This document shows positions 26,942 through 34,404 of a stretch of 64,000 nucleotides of DNA, piece after piece. The notes below the pieces were generated by a model. The model was not told the origin of the DNA. It did not search any database and was given only the letters and a program-made list of their open reading frames with translations. Numbering within the stretch: the stretch's first letter is position 1; each line of letters begins with the position of its first letter. This DNA comes from Thalassolituus oleivorans MIL-1 (GTDB lineage: Bacteria > Pseudomonadota > Gammaproteobacteria > Pseudomonadales > Oceanobacteraceae). Both the position numbers and the translations under genes were made by a program. The DNA lies in the NCBI RefSeq assembly GCF_000355675.1, contig NC_020888.1, positions 276,001-340,000 on the forward strand, written 5' to 3'.

Positions 26942-28082
26942 GCCTGTTCACCTCTTGCTCTAAGTGCGCACAAGCGGCTTCGATGTGCTCAGCATCGGCG
27001 TCTTGCCAGCGTCCAGGGATCTGATACTCGCTTTCTAGGTAGTGCAACAAGCCCTGTCGAATAGTTGGGTTCGGCTTAAACCCAACGAGCTGGGTGAGTG
27101 CCTGCTCTAGTTCCGCTTGGCTTTGAGCGCTCAATGTTAGACCAGCAATATTATAGAACGCCTGCCCAAGCACTAAGGTATTGATATTGGCCATGATGGC
27201 TTCAATACCTACGGTGGAATTGATTGTAGCAACAGCATCCGCGTGAGCGATGAAGGCTTGTGTATCGCCGCTGTTATATAAACGGATCTTTTTTGAGCTT
27301 GAATTGAGGTGTTTGATCAGCTCGGAATAATCTTGATCACAAGCGGGGTGAGTTTTTAGCACGATATTCGGCGTGCGTTCTTGTAAGTTGCTTTCGGCTT
27401 TAAGTAGCGCATCGACTAAGGCGGTCATGTCTTTTAACCACGGAGAAAATAAGACGATTTGGCTATCGGTATTTACTTGAAAAGGGATGAATACATAGTG
27501 CTCTGGCAGTTCCTCTGGGCGCTCTTTATGTTCAATGCTGGTCTTGCGCACGTGGCCTGAGCGTGTGATAAAAAACTGTGGATCACGTGGTACTGAATTT
27601 AAAAAGTTAATGCCTTTTCTATCCAGCGTCGTCATGCCGGGTAGCAGGCCATTTTCCATGAATAGGGGATTGATCTGTAATGATTCGGCTGCGGCTACTA
27701 CGACACGCTGGCGAAATTTCAATCCGTTCCATACCACCAGATGGCTTATTTTATGGTTAGCCAAAGCCTGTTGATAAATGGCAAGTAATGCTCGAGCTTC
27801 TAATGTTTTGACCTTAGCAAACAGCTTCCAGTAACTGGCCGAACGGGAACGTCCTTTGCGGCTGTTTTGTTTCTCTCGAATGTGATCATTAACTATAGAT
27901 TCGAGCTTAGTTCGAGTCTCTAGCGACACGTGCTTCAAGCGTAATAAGGCGAATGGATTCAACCATAAGAATTTGTGCCATATGACCAACGACGGCAGCG
28001 AGTCAGAGGCATTAAGCCTAGAGCTTAATTGCGTAAAGTATTGGCGATGAATACGTCGTGCGGCGAAAAACGCAAGTTTCAT
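26934..28082 (-). CDS. Capsule polysaccharide biosynthesis protein, KpsS/LipB-like
   Basis: A 382-residue protein of the Capsule_synth type. Visible motifs are the NGLLPGMTTLDRKGIN segment (about 143-158), VLKTHPACDQDYSEL, and the C-terminal HADAVATINSTVGIEAI. KpsS and KpsC relatives are beta-Kdo transferases that build the lipid linker of group 2 capsules, but more distant members occur in LPS loci. No kpsMTED export genes are in the window, so a capsule role is not proven. It is the first gene of the cluster, with AGAGG about 6 nt before the ATG and about 110 nt of leader after the ahcY terminator. I found no ops/JUMPstart element in that leader. Confidence 0.7.
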   Translation of the reverse strand: MKLAFFAARRIHRQYFTQLSSRLNASDSLPSLVIWHKFLWLNPFALLRLKHVSLETRTKLESIVNDHIREKQNSRKGRSRSASYWKLFAKVKTLEARALLAIYQQALANHKISHLVVWNGLKFRQRVVVAAAESLQINPLFMENGLLPGMTTLDRKGINFLNSVPRDPQFFITRSGHVRKTSIEHKERPEELPEHYVFIPFQVNTDSQIVLFSPWLKDMTALVDALLKAESNLQERTPNIVLKTHPACDQDYSELIKHLNSSSKKIRLYNSGDTQAFIAHADAVATINSTVGIEAIMANINTLVLGQAFYNIAGLTLSAQSQAELEQALTQLVGFKPNPTIRQGLLHYLESEYQIPGRWQDADAEHIEAACAHLEQEVNRLG

Positions 28083-28193
28083 AAGCGGCCTCTTAATGGG
28101 CTGCAGAGTTTAACGCAATCAGGATTGAAGTTCAGCCTATCGTGTTGGCTGGCTTGTTTACTATGCAAGGGCTGAAGAGTGCCTCTTATTTAT

Positions 28194-28240
28194 AAAAAAA
28201 GCCGGCCCCTAAGCGCAGAAGATACTTAGATGACCGGCTT
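28194..28240 (-). terminator. Intrinsic terminator of ahcY
   Basis: On the minus strand a stem closed by AAGCCGG/CCGGCTT (28234-28240 with 28199-28205), with a further pairing CTAAG/CTTAG inside it, is followed by a run of seven T. It lies about 40 nt after the ahcY stop and ends the sahR-metK-ahcY unit. Confidence 0.85.
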
Positions 28241-28280
28241 TACTACTTATAGAGTATCAACAACTCAGTTGTTTGTTCCC

Positions 28281-29663
28281 TTAGTACTTATACGCTTCTG
28301 GCTTGTACGGACCATCAACTTTAACGTTGATGTATTCCGCCTGCTTTGGCGTTAGCTTAGTGATCACGCCACCAAAGCCTTCGACCATGTCTTTTGCTAC
28401 TTCTTCATCTAGCTTCTTCGGTAGCACTTTCACATAGATGCTTTCAGCTTTTTCAGCTTCCATCATGTCGGCAAACTTACGCTCGTACAGATAGATTTGC
28501 GCCAGTACTTGGTTAGCAAATGAGCCATCCATAATACGTGATGGGTGACCAGTCGCGTTGCCTAGGTTGACTAAGCGGCCTTCTGATAGCAGTAACAGGT
28601 GATCGTCAGAAGCTTTATCACGGTACACTTTGTGAACCTGTGGTTTGATCTCTTCCCATTCCCAGTTTTTACGCATAAACGCAGTGTCGATTTCGTTATC
28701 GAAGTGACCAATGTTACATACGACTGCACCGTTTTTCAGGGCTTGCAGCATGAACTGGTCACACACGTTGATGTTACCAGTGGTGGTTACTAACAGATCG
28801 GTTTTGCCCAGTAAGTTAGTGTCGATACTGTCCATTGTGCCGGCGTTGATACCATCAATGTACGGAGAAACCACTTCGTAGCCATCCATACACGCTTGCA
28901 TCGCACAGATCGGATCGATTTCGGTTACTTTTACGATCATGCCTTCTTGGCGCAATGAAGCAGCCGAACCTTTACCCACGTCACCATAACCAATCACTAG
29001 GGCTTTTTTACCGCTCAATAAGTGGTCAGTACCGCGCTTGATCGCATCGTTTAACGAGTGACGACAGCCATATTTGTTGTCGTTTTTCGATTTAGTCACA
29101 GCGTCGTTCACGTTGATCGCAGGCACTTTCAATTCGCCTTTAGCCATCATCTCTAACAGACGATGCACACCCGTGGTGGTTTCTTCAGAAATACCGTGGA
29201 TGTTATCCAGCATGGCTGGGTATTTAGCGTGAACCATTTCTGTCAGGTCACCGCCGTCGTCCAGAATCATGTTGGCAGCCCAAGGGGTGTTGCCATCTTT
29301 TTCAGATAAAATCGTCTGTTCGATACACCATAAAAACTCTTCTTCAGTTTCGCCTTTCCAAGCAAACACAGGAATGTTGGCAGCGGCGATAGCGGCGGCA
29401 GCGTGATCCTGAGTTGAGAAAATATTACATGACGACCAGCGCACTTCGGCACCTAGCTCAACCAGAGTTTCGATCAACACGGCGGTTTGAATCGTCATGT
29501 GGATGCAGCCCATGATTTTGGCATTGGCCAAAGGCTTGCTTTCGCTGTATTTGCGACGCAGCGCCATTAGGGCTGGCATCTCGCTTTCAGCGATTTTAAT
29601 TTCTTTACGGCCCCAATCGGCCAGTGCCATATCGGCAACTTTATAATCAGTAAAGGTAGTCAT
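28281..29663 (-). CDS. ahcY: S-adenosylhomocysteinase (adenosylhomocysteinase)
   Basis: A 460-residue cytoplasmic NAD-dependent enzyme that splits S-adenosylhomocysteine into adenosine and homocysteine. Visible motifs include [12 protein letters not shown], the NAD-binding [12 protein letters not shown], and the C-terminal [11 protein letters not shown] tail. The start is ATG 29663, backed by AAGGACGG just upstream; the reading frame is open 38 codons further, but that extension runs into the metK junction and is not protein-like. With metK upstream and an ArsR-type regulator, it forms the SAM-recycling operon. I saw no SAH riboswitch-like sequence in its 62-nt leader. Confidence 0.97.
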   Translation of the reverse strand: MTTFTDYKVADMALADWGRKEIKIAESEMPALMALRRKYSESKPLANAKIMGCIHMTIQTAVLIETLVELGAEVRWSSCNIFSTQDHAAAAIAAANIPVFAWKGETEEEFLWCIEQTILSEKDGNTPWAANMILDDGGDLTEMVHAKYPAMLDNIHGISEETTTGVHRLLEMMAKGELKVPAINVNDAVTKSKNDNKYGCRHSLNDAIKRGTDHLLSGKKALVIGYGDVGKGSAASLRQEGMIVKVTEIDPICAMQACMDGYEVVSPYIDGINAGTMDSIDTNLLGKTDLLVTTTGNINVCDQFMLQALKNGAVVCNIGHFDNEIDTAFMRKNWEWEEIKPQVHKVYRDKASDDHLLLLSEGRLVNLGNATGHPSRIMDGSFANQVLAQIYLYERKFADMMEAEKAESIYVKVLPKKLDEEVAKDMVEGFGGVITKLTPKQAEYINVKVDGPYKPEAYKY

Positions 29664-29676
29664 AGTAACCGTCCTT

Positions 29677-29707
29677 AAAAATGGGTCGTCGAGGTATGCC
29701 GACGACC
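29677..29707 (-). terminator. Hairpin with U-tract between metK and ahcY (possible attenuator)
   Basis: On the minus strand GGTCGTCG (29700-29707) pairs with CGACGACC (29684-29691) around an 8-nt loop, and after two more bases comes TTTTT. It lies between metK and ahcY. It could reduce readthrough into ahcY or stabilise the metK message; ahcY has its own strong ribosome-binding site just after it. Confidence 0.55.
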
Positions 29708-29725
29708 TAAAAAATTGTAATGACC

Positions 29726-30937
29726 TTATAGGCCCGCTGCGGCTTTTAACGCATCGACTTTGTCGGTACGTTCCCAAGTAAACGCAGTAAAGGTTTTCGT
29801 TTTGCTCACGCCTTGATCGACATAGGTATAGCTAGTTTCAAATGGCTCGCGACCAAAGTGACCATACGCAGCGGTGATCTGGTACATAGGATTCAACAAC
29901 TCTAGCTGGTTTTGAATCGCGTATGGACGCAGGTCGAATACTTCGCGAATCACTTTCGCTAACTGGATATCCGTGATCTTGCCGGTACCAAAGGTGTTAA
30001 CCGAAATAGAAGTCGGCTGTGCAACACCAATGGCATACGAAACCTGAATCTCGCAACGATCAGCCAAGCCCGCAGCAACGATGTTTTTCGCAACATAACG
30101 ACCCATGTAGGCAGCAGAGCGATCCACTTTTGAGGGATCTTTACCAGAGAATGCACCACCACCGTGACGTGCCATACCGCCGTAGGTATCGACAATGATC
30201 TTACGACCGGTTAAACCGGCATCGCCTACTGGGCCGCCAATGACGAAGTTGCCAGTTGGATTGATGTGATACAAGGTACCTTCATGCAACCATTCTGCTG
30301 GTATAACAGGCTTGATGATGTGCTCTAACACTTCAGCGCGCAGTTCTTCTAAGGAAATGCTTGGCGAATGTTGAGTTGATAGAACAACGGCATCGACTTT
30401 TGGTGAGCCGCTTTCCCAGTTAATGGTTACCTGAGATTTTGCATCAGGGCGCAACCAAGGCAGGGTGCCGTTGCGACGTAATTCCGACTGACGCTGCACT
30501 AACAAATGCGCGTAGTAAACCGGTGCAGGCATTAAGCTCGGAGTTTCGTTAGTGGCGTAACCAAACATTAAACCTTGGTCGCCAGCGCCTTGATCTTCCG
30601 GCTTGGCACGGTCGACGCCTTGGTTGATATCAACCGATTGCTTACCAATACCGTTTAAGACGGCGCAGGTCGCACCGTCGAAGCCCACTTCAGAGCTGTT
30701 GTAACCAATGCCGGTAATCACATCACGAACGATCTCTTCCAGATCAACGTAACAAGAGGTAGTGACTTCGCCAGCAACGACAGCCATACCGGTTTTTACT
30801 AAGGTTTCCACCGCAACACGAGCGTATGGATCACGGGCGATGATGGCATCTAATACCGCATCAGAAATCTGATCGGCAACTTTATCTGGATGACCTTCGG
30901 ACACCGACTCAGATGTAAAAATGGAATATTCGCTCAT
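29726..30937 (-). CDS. metK: S-adenosylmethionine synthetase
   Basis: A 403-residue cytoplasmic enzyme making SAM from methionine and ATP. Hallmarks are [11 protein letters not shown] at the N-terminus, [12 protein letters not shown], and the phosphate loop [27 protein letters not shown] lies 7-8 nt before ATG. Only 21 nt separate it from the upstream regulator gene, so both likely share one transcript controlled by the promoter before that regulator. Confidence 0.97.
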   Translation of the reverse strand: MSEYSIFTSESVSEGHPDKVADQISDAVLDAIIARDPYARVAVETLVKTGMAVVAGEVTTSCYVDLEEIVRDVITGIGYNSSEVGFDGATCAVLNGIGKQSVDINQGVDRAKPEDQGAGDQGLMFGYATNETPSLMPAPVYYAHLLVQRQSELRRNGTLPWLRPDAKSQVTINWESGSPKVDAVVLSTQHSPSISLEELRAEVLEHIIKPVIPAEWLHEGTLYHINPTGNFVIGGPVGDAGLTGRKIIVDTYGGMARHGGGAFSGKDPSKVDRSAAYMGRYVAKNIVAAGLADRCEIQVSYAIGVAQPTSISVNTFGTGKITDIQLAKVIREVFDLRPYAIQNQLELLNPMYQITAAYGHFGREPFETSYTYVDQGVSKTKTFTAFTWERTDKVDALKAAAGL

Positions 30938-30958
30938 GGCTGACTCCTCTCAATAATT

Positions 30959-31966
30959 TTACGAACGCTCTGGTGAGCGATGAAATAACCGGAACTGGAT
31001 TTGGAACCCATTCCTTAAACCTAAAAATTGACTCTGACCTTCGATCAAGCCTGCTTCTGTGGCCCAAGCCGTTAAATCGGCAGGGTCGAAGCCTAGCCAT
31101 AGATCACCGCAAGAATCCTTTGCCCATGCCTGATCATGACGACATAAATCCGTGATCAGTAATGTTCCCTCGGGTTGAAGTAACTCAGCTACTTCGTTAA
31201 AAATCGTTTTCGGTGCCGGTACGTGGTGCAACACCATATTGGCCACGGCAAATTGGTATTTTGTCGTTGTCGTGTTTGCCAGCAAGTGGGCGGTATCACC
31301 GAGTACACAATCGACATTAGCAATCGCGTTGGTCGCTAATGTTGCCTCGGTGCGAGCCAGCATGTCCGGCGACACATCAAGCGCCGTAACCTTGCTAAAA
31401 TGCTTAGCGAGCAAAGGTAAAAATGCCCCTTCGCCAGGGCCAATCTCCAAAGCGTAGCCAGCTTGTTCGCTATTTCGAGCTCTGGCCGTTAACGAGTCGA
31501 GAATGGTCGCTAGTGCATCACCGTATTGGTCAAATGATGCGATCAAATCTTGCTGGTCTTTAAAGTCATTGGCGTGACGAGAGAAGAACTCTGCGCAGGC
31601 CTCCGCACGTTCGGCAAGCACTTGCTCTACGGCCATGCCGATATCTTCATCACTGCTAGCAGCATCAATCGCGATAAAGGTTGCTCGCAGCCACTGACTC
31701 CAGCTATCTGTCGCGGTAATGAGCGGGCGACGATAAAAAATACTATTGCCTTCGCGTTGAGTGCTCACCAGTCCCGCTTGTGCCAATACCTTTAAATGAT
31801 GGCTCATGCTCGACTGTTTAATATCGAATATCTGACACAGCTCCAACACCCCAAAAGCCCCGCGTCCAAGCAGCTTTAAAATGTTCATTCGTAGGGGATC
31901 GCCGGCCGCTTTGCTGGCTTGAGCAAGGTACACAATATTCAAGGAGCGTTCGTTGTTAGCAGGCAT
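30959..31966 (-). CDS. ArsR-family regulator with C-terminal SAM-methyltransferase domain (SahR-like)
   Basis: About 335 residues. The N-terminal about 100 form an ArsR winged helix (recognition helix in QSSMSHHLKVLAQAGLV). From about residue 160 there is a class I methyltransferase domain (motif I ALEIGPGEGAFLPLL; acidic loop TALDVSPDM). Regulators of this build beside metK-ahcY are known as SahR, which represses SAM-cycle genes and responds to S-adenosylhomocysteine. I infer the methyltransferase-like domain is the SAH/SAM sensor. The start is uncertain: ATG 31966 is preferred though it lacks a clear Shine-Dalgarno, and the alternative TTG at 32002 would put the putative operator inside the gene. 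Confidence 0.82.
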   Translation of the reverse strand: MPANNERSLNIVYLAQASKAAGDPLRMNILKLLGRGAFGVLELCQIFDIKQSSMSHHLKVLAQAGLVSTQREGNSIFYRRPLITATDSWSQWLRATFIAIDAASSDEDIGMAVEQVLAERAEACAEFFSRHANDFKDQQDLIASFDQYGDALATILDSLTARARNSEQAGYALEIGPGEGAFLPLLAKHFSKVTALDVSPDMLARTEATLATNAIANVDCVLGDTAHLLANTTTTKYQFAVANMVLHHVPAPKTIFNEVAELLQPEGTLLITDLCRHDQAWAKDSCGDLWLGFDPADLTAWATEAGLIEGQSQFLGLRNGFQIQFRLFHRSPERS

Positions 31967-31987
31967 GCGGGAAAGTATAACCAGCAA

Positions 31988-32016
31988 GATATCGTATATC
32001 AATTTTTTTCGATATA
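31988..32016. promoter_or_regulatory. Putative operator for the SahR-like regulator
   Basis: Three GATATM hexamers cluster just upstream of the regulator: GATATC (31988-31993, plus), GATATA (31995-32000, minus) and GATATA (32011-32016, plus). The pair ATATCG (31989-31994) and CGATAT (32010-32015) is a perfect inverted repeat with a 15-nt spacer. The position between the regulator start and the divergent moxR gene fits autoregulation of the regulator-metK-ahcY unit. Confidence 0.5.
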
Positions 32017-32173
32017 GATTTTAACAATGCCGAAGTACTGTTTTCTTAAGCTACAAGGTTCGGATCTGGTATAAAACTGGGTATGATCATTTAACTGGCG
32101 TAAACGGCCACTGGCGTTAGATGGATAAAATAAGAATAACGTCGATAAGCATGAGCATGGCAAAGGAATCGTA

Positions 32174-33163
32174 ATGACAGATATTTATGCGAGTGAAAAG
32201 AAAGCGCCTACCAAGTTGCAACAGGCGATAACGCCATTGATCGATGCTTTAGCTGGGGTTGTAAAAACAGATCCAAAGCATTTGAAGTTACTGGTGGCTT
32301 GTTTGTTGTGTCGCGGGCATCTCTTGCTTGAGGATGCTCCGGGCGTCGGTAAAACCACTTTAGCGCGAGCATTGAGCCAAGCGTTGGCATTGCGTATGAA
32401 GCGCTTGCAGTGCACACCGGATTTAATGCCATCGGATGTGACTGGCATCAGCATCTATAATGCTCCCGAACATAAATTCCAATTCATGCCCGGCCCTGTA
32501 TTTACCAATATATTATTAGCCGATGAAATCAACCGTGCTACGCCACGTACCCAGTCGGCCTTATTAGAGGCGATGGCGGAGGGTACGGTGACCTGTGATC
32601 GCAAGACCTATCCTCTACCGAATCCTTTTATCGTTATTGCCACTCAAAACCCGGTGGAATTTAGTGGCACCTTTCCGTTACCCGAAGCCCAGTTAGATCG
32701 CTTCTTTATGCGTCTTAGCTTAGGTTATCCCGACGCTGAACAAGAACTGGCGATGATGATGGCGCAGATGTCTGGACATCCGTTAGATGAATTAAAACCT
32801 GTACTAAGTGAGAGCTTGTTACTGGCTTTGATAGCGCAGATCGAGAAAGTGGTTATCAGCGAACCGACCGCGCGCTATATCAGTGAATTAGTGCGCGCTA
32901 CGCGCGAGCATGCAGCGGTTCGTCTTGGCGCCAGTCCGCGTGGTTCTCTAGCTTTAATGCGAGCTGCTCGGGCGATAGCCGCGCTGGATGGAAAAAAAGC
33001 GGTTACTGTGGATATCGTTAAGTCCTTGTTGGAGCCGGTATTGAGTCATCGCTTGGTGTTTCGGGATTCGAGTTTAATGCAGCCAGAAAAGCGTAAAGCG
33101 TTTTGGAATGCCCTTATTGCTCAGGTCCCAGTGCCTGATTATCCAACTGACGACTTGGTTTAA
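32174..33163 (+). CDS. MoxR-family AAA+ ATPase
   Basis: A 329-residue AAA+ protein of the MoxR group, with Walker A DAPGVGKTTLAR, Walker B LLADEINRA, a sensor-like IATQNPVEFSGT and the C-terminal lid. MoxR proteins act as chaperones that mature partner proteins, usually together with DUF58 and transglutaminase/VWA partners. AAGGAA lies about 7 nt before ATG. It is 11 nt upstream of the DUF58 gene, the standard partner order, and divergent from the SahR-like gene. Confidence 0.92.
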   Translation: MTDIYASEKKAPTKLQQAITPLIDALAGVVKTDPKHLKLLVACLLCRGHLLLEDAPGVGKTTLARALSQALALRMKRLQCTPDLMPSDVTGISIYNAPEHKFQFMPGPVFTNILLADEINRATPRTQSALLEAMAEGTVTCDRKTYPLPNPFIVIATQNPVEFSGTFPLPEAQLDRFFMRLSLGYPDAEQELAMMMAQMSGHPLDELKPVLSESLLLALIAQIEKVVISEPTARYISELVRATREHAAVRLGASPRGSLALMRAARAIAALDGKKAVTVDIVKSLLEPVLSHRLVFRDSSLMQPEKRKAFWNALIAQVPVPDYPTDDLV

Positions 33164-33174
33164 GCGGCAATACT

Positions 33175-34404
33175 ATGAATTCCTCTGTGAATGTCGGGGA
33201 GTCGCTTAAGCCGCTGGCGCGTTGGCTTAGCAAGCATATCAATGCGCCGCGCTTTTTAGTTTTGATGATGGTTGTGTGCTTTTTAATGGCATGGAATCGT
33301 GGCATTGATTTGCTGTACGGTATTTGCGCTATCATTCTTGCCTTGTTACTGGTTTCTTGGGTTATGCCTTGGTGGATGCTGCGCCAATTGCGGCTTAGCC
33401 GATCGCAAGTGGGGCTAGCGGAAGTGGGAAGCGAACTCCAACTCCGCTATCGTTTTGCCGGTAAGCCCGCTTGGTATTTATCCGTCGCCGAGCAATTGCC
33501 GAATATCCCCGAACTACAAACCCATTTTATTGCCTATGCCGACGCCAATACGCCTATGGCGTTAAATTATTTGTGCGCGCAGCGTGGCATATTTACTCTA
33601 CCTAAGCCTGAAGTCAGTTGCGGCTGGCCGTTTGGTTTTATTCAGCGACGCTTAACCTTAGTAAGCGAAGATTGTCAGATTATTGTGGCTCCAAAACCTA
33701 CCGTTATTCGTCGTTTACCTGCGCCTATTCAGGATGCTCAAACAGTTGATGGACAAGAATCGCAGCAGATTTTTAGTGGGCATAGTGATTTCTCTGGTGT
33801 ACGTGATTATCGACCGGGCGATTCTTTAAAATCCGTTCATTGGGGCGCATCTGCGCGTCAGCAAAACTTGATTGTGCGTGAGTTTCACGGTCTAGACTGC
33901 CCGCGCTGGTTGGTCGTTATTGATGGCAATTCAACGAATAATGTCGGTACTGAAGTAAGTAACGGGGTGAATAGTAGTTTCGAGTTGGGGGTTAGGATCG
34001 CGGCGTCTCTTTTACAATTTGCTCAACAACAGCAGAAAGGGTTAACACTGTATATTGAAAGCGCACAATCGCGGCAATTTAAAGTGCAGCCTGGCCAGCA
34101 GTCGATAGCGGAACATTTACAAGATCTTGCGTGGGTCACTGCCGATGGCACGCGTAATTACAGTGAAGCCATTCGCGCCGCGCAGCAAGAACAAGGACAG
34201 CAGGCAGTCTTAATTACCGTGCGCGTTAGCAGCCAAGAATTGCAATTACACTCTCCTTCAGGCCACATTGATATAGTGATTTCTGAGGAGAGCTATCGCT
34301 TTCCTATGGCGCAATACAAAGAAGGTTGGACGACCGTCAGCCAGAACCAGTTACGCTTAGATATTCATCAGCTGAGTGATTTAACACGAGTATTTTCGCA
34401 ATGA
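33175..34404 (+). CDS. DUF58 domain protein, MoxR partner
   Basis: A 409-residue protein with two hydrophobic segments near the N-terminus (about residues 22-60) and a conserved DUF58 motif, DFSGVRDYRPGDSLKSVHW, near residue 205, which precedes a VWA-like fold (LVVIDGNS near 243). The function is not defined biochemically; DUF58 proteins are consistently encoded between moxR and a TgpA-type transglutaminase, as here. Its stop overlaps the next start by 4 nt (ATGA). Confidence 0.88.
   Translation: MNSSVNVGESLKPLARWLSKHINAPRFLVLMMVVCFLMAWNRGIDLLYGICAIILALLLVSWVMPWWMLRQLRLSRSQVGLAEVGSELQLRYRFAGKPAWYLSVAEQLPNIPELQTHFIAYADANTPMALNYLCAQRGIFTLPKPEVSCGWPFGFIQRRLTLVSEDCQIIVAPKPTVIRRLPAPIQDAQTVDGQESQQIFSGHSDFSGVRDYRPGDSLKSVHWGASARQQNLIVREFHGLDCPRWLVVIDGNSTNNVGTEVSNGVNSSFELGVRIAASLLQFAQQQQKGLTLYIESAQSRQFKVQPGQQSIAEHLQDLAWVTADGTRNYSEAIRAAQQEQGQQAVLITVRVSSQELQLHSPSGHIDIVISEESYRFPMAQYKEGWTTVSQNQLRLDIHQLSDLTRVFSQ

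Noticed and set aside
28083..28193. ops/JUMPstart element for RfaH before the polysaccharide cluster
   Set aside because: No GGCGGTAGC-like sequence on the coding strand of this leader.
29664..29725. SAH riboswitch upstream of ahcY
   Set aside because: The leader is only 62 nt and consists mostly of one hairpin with U-tract; I do not see the conserved riboswitch core.
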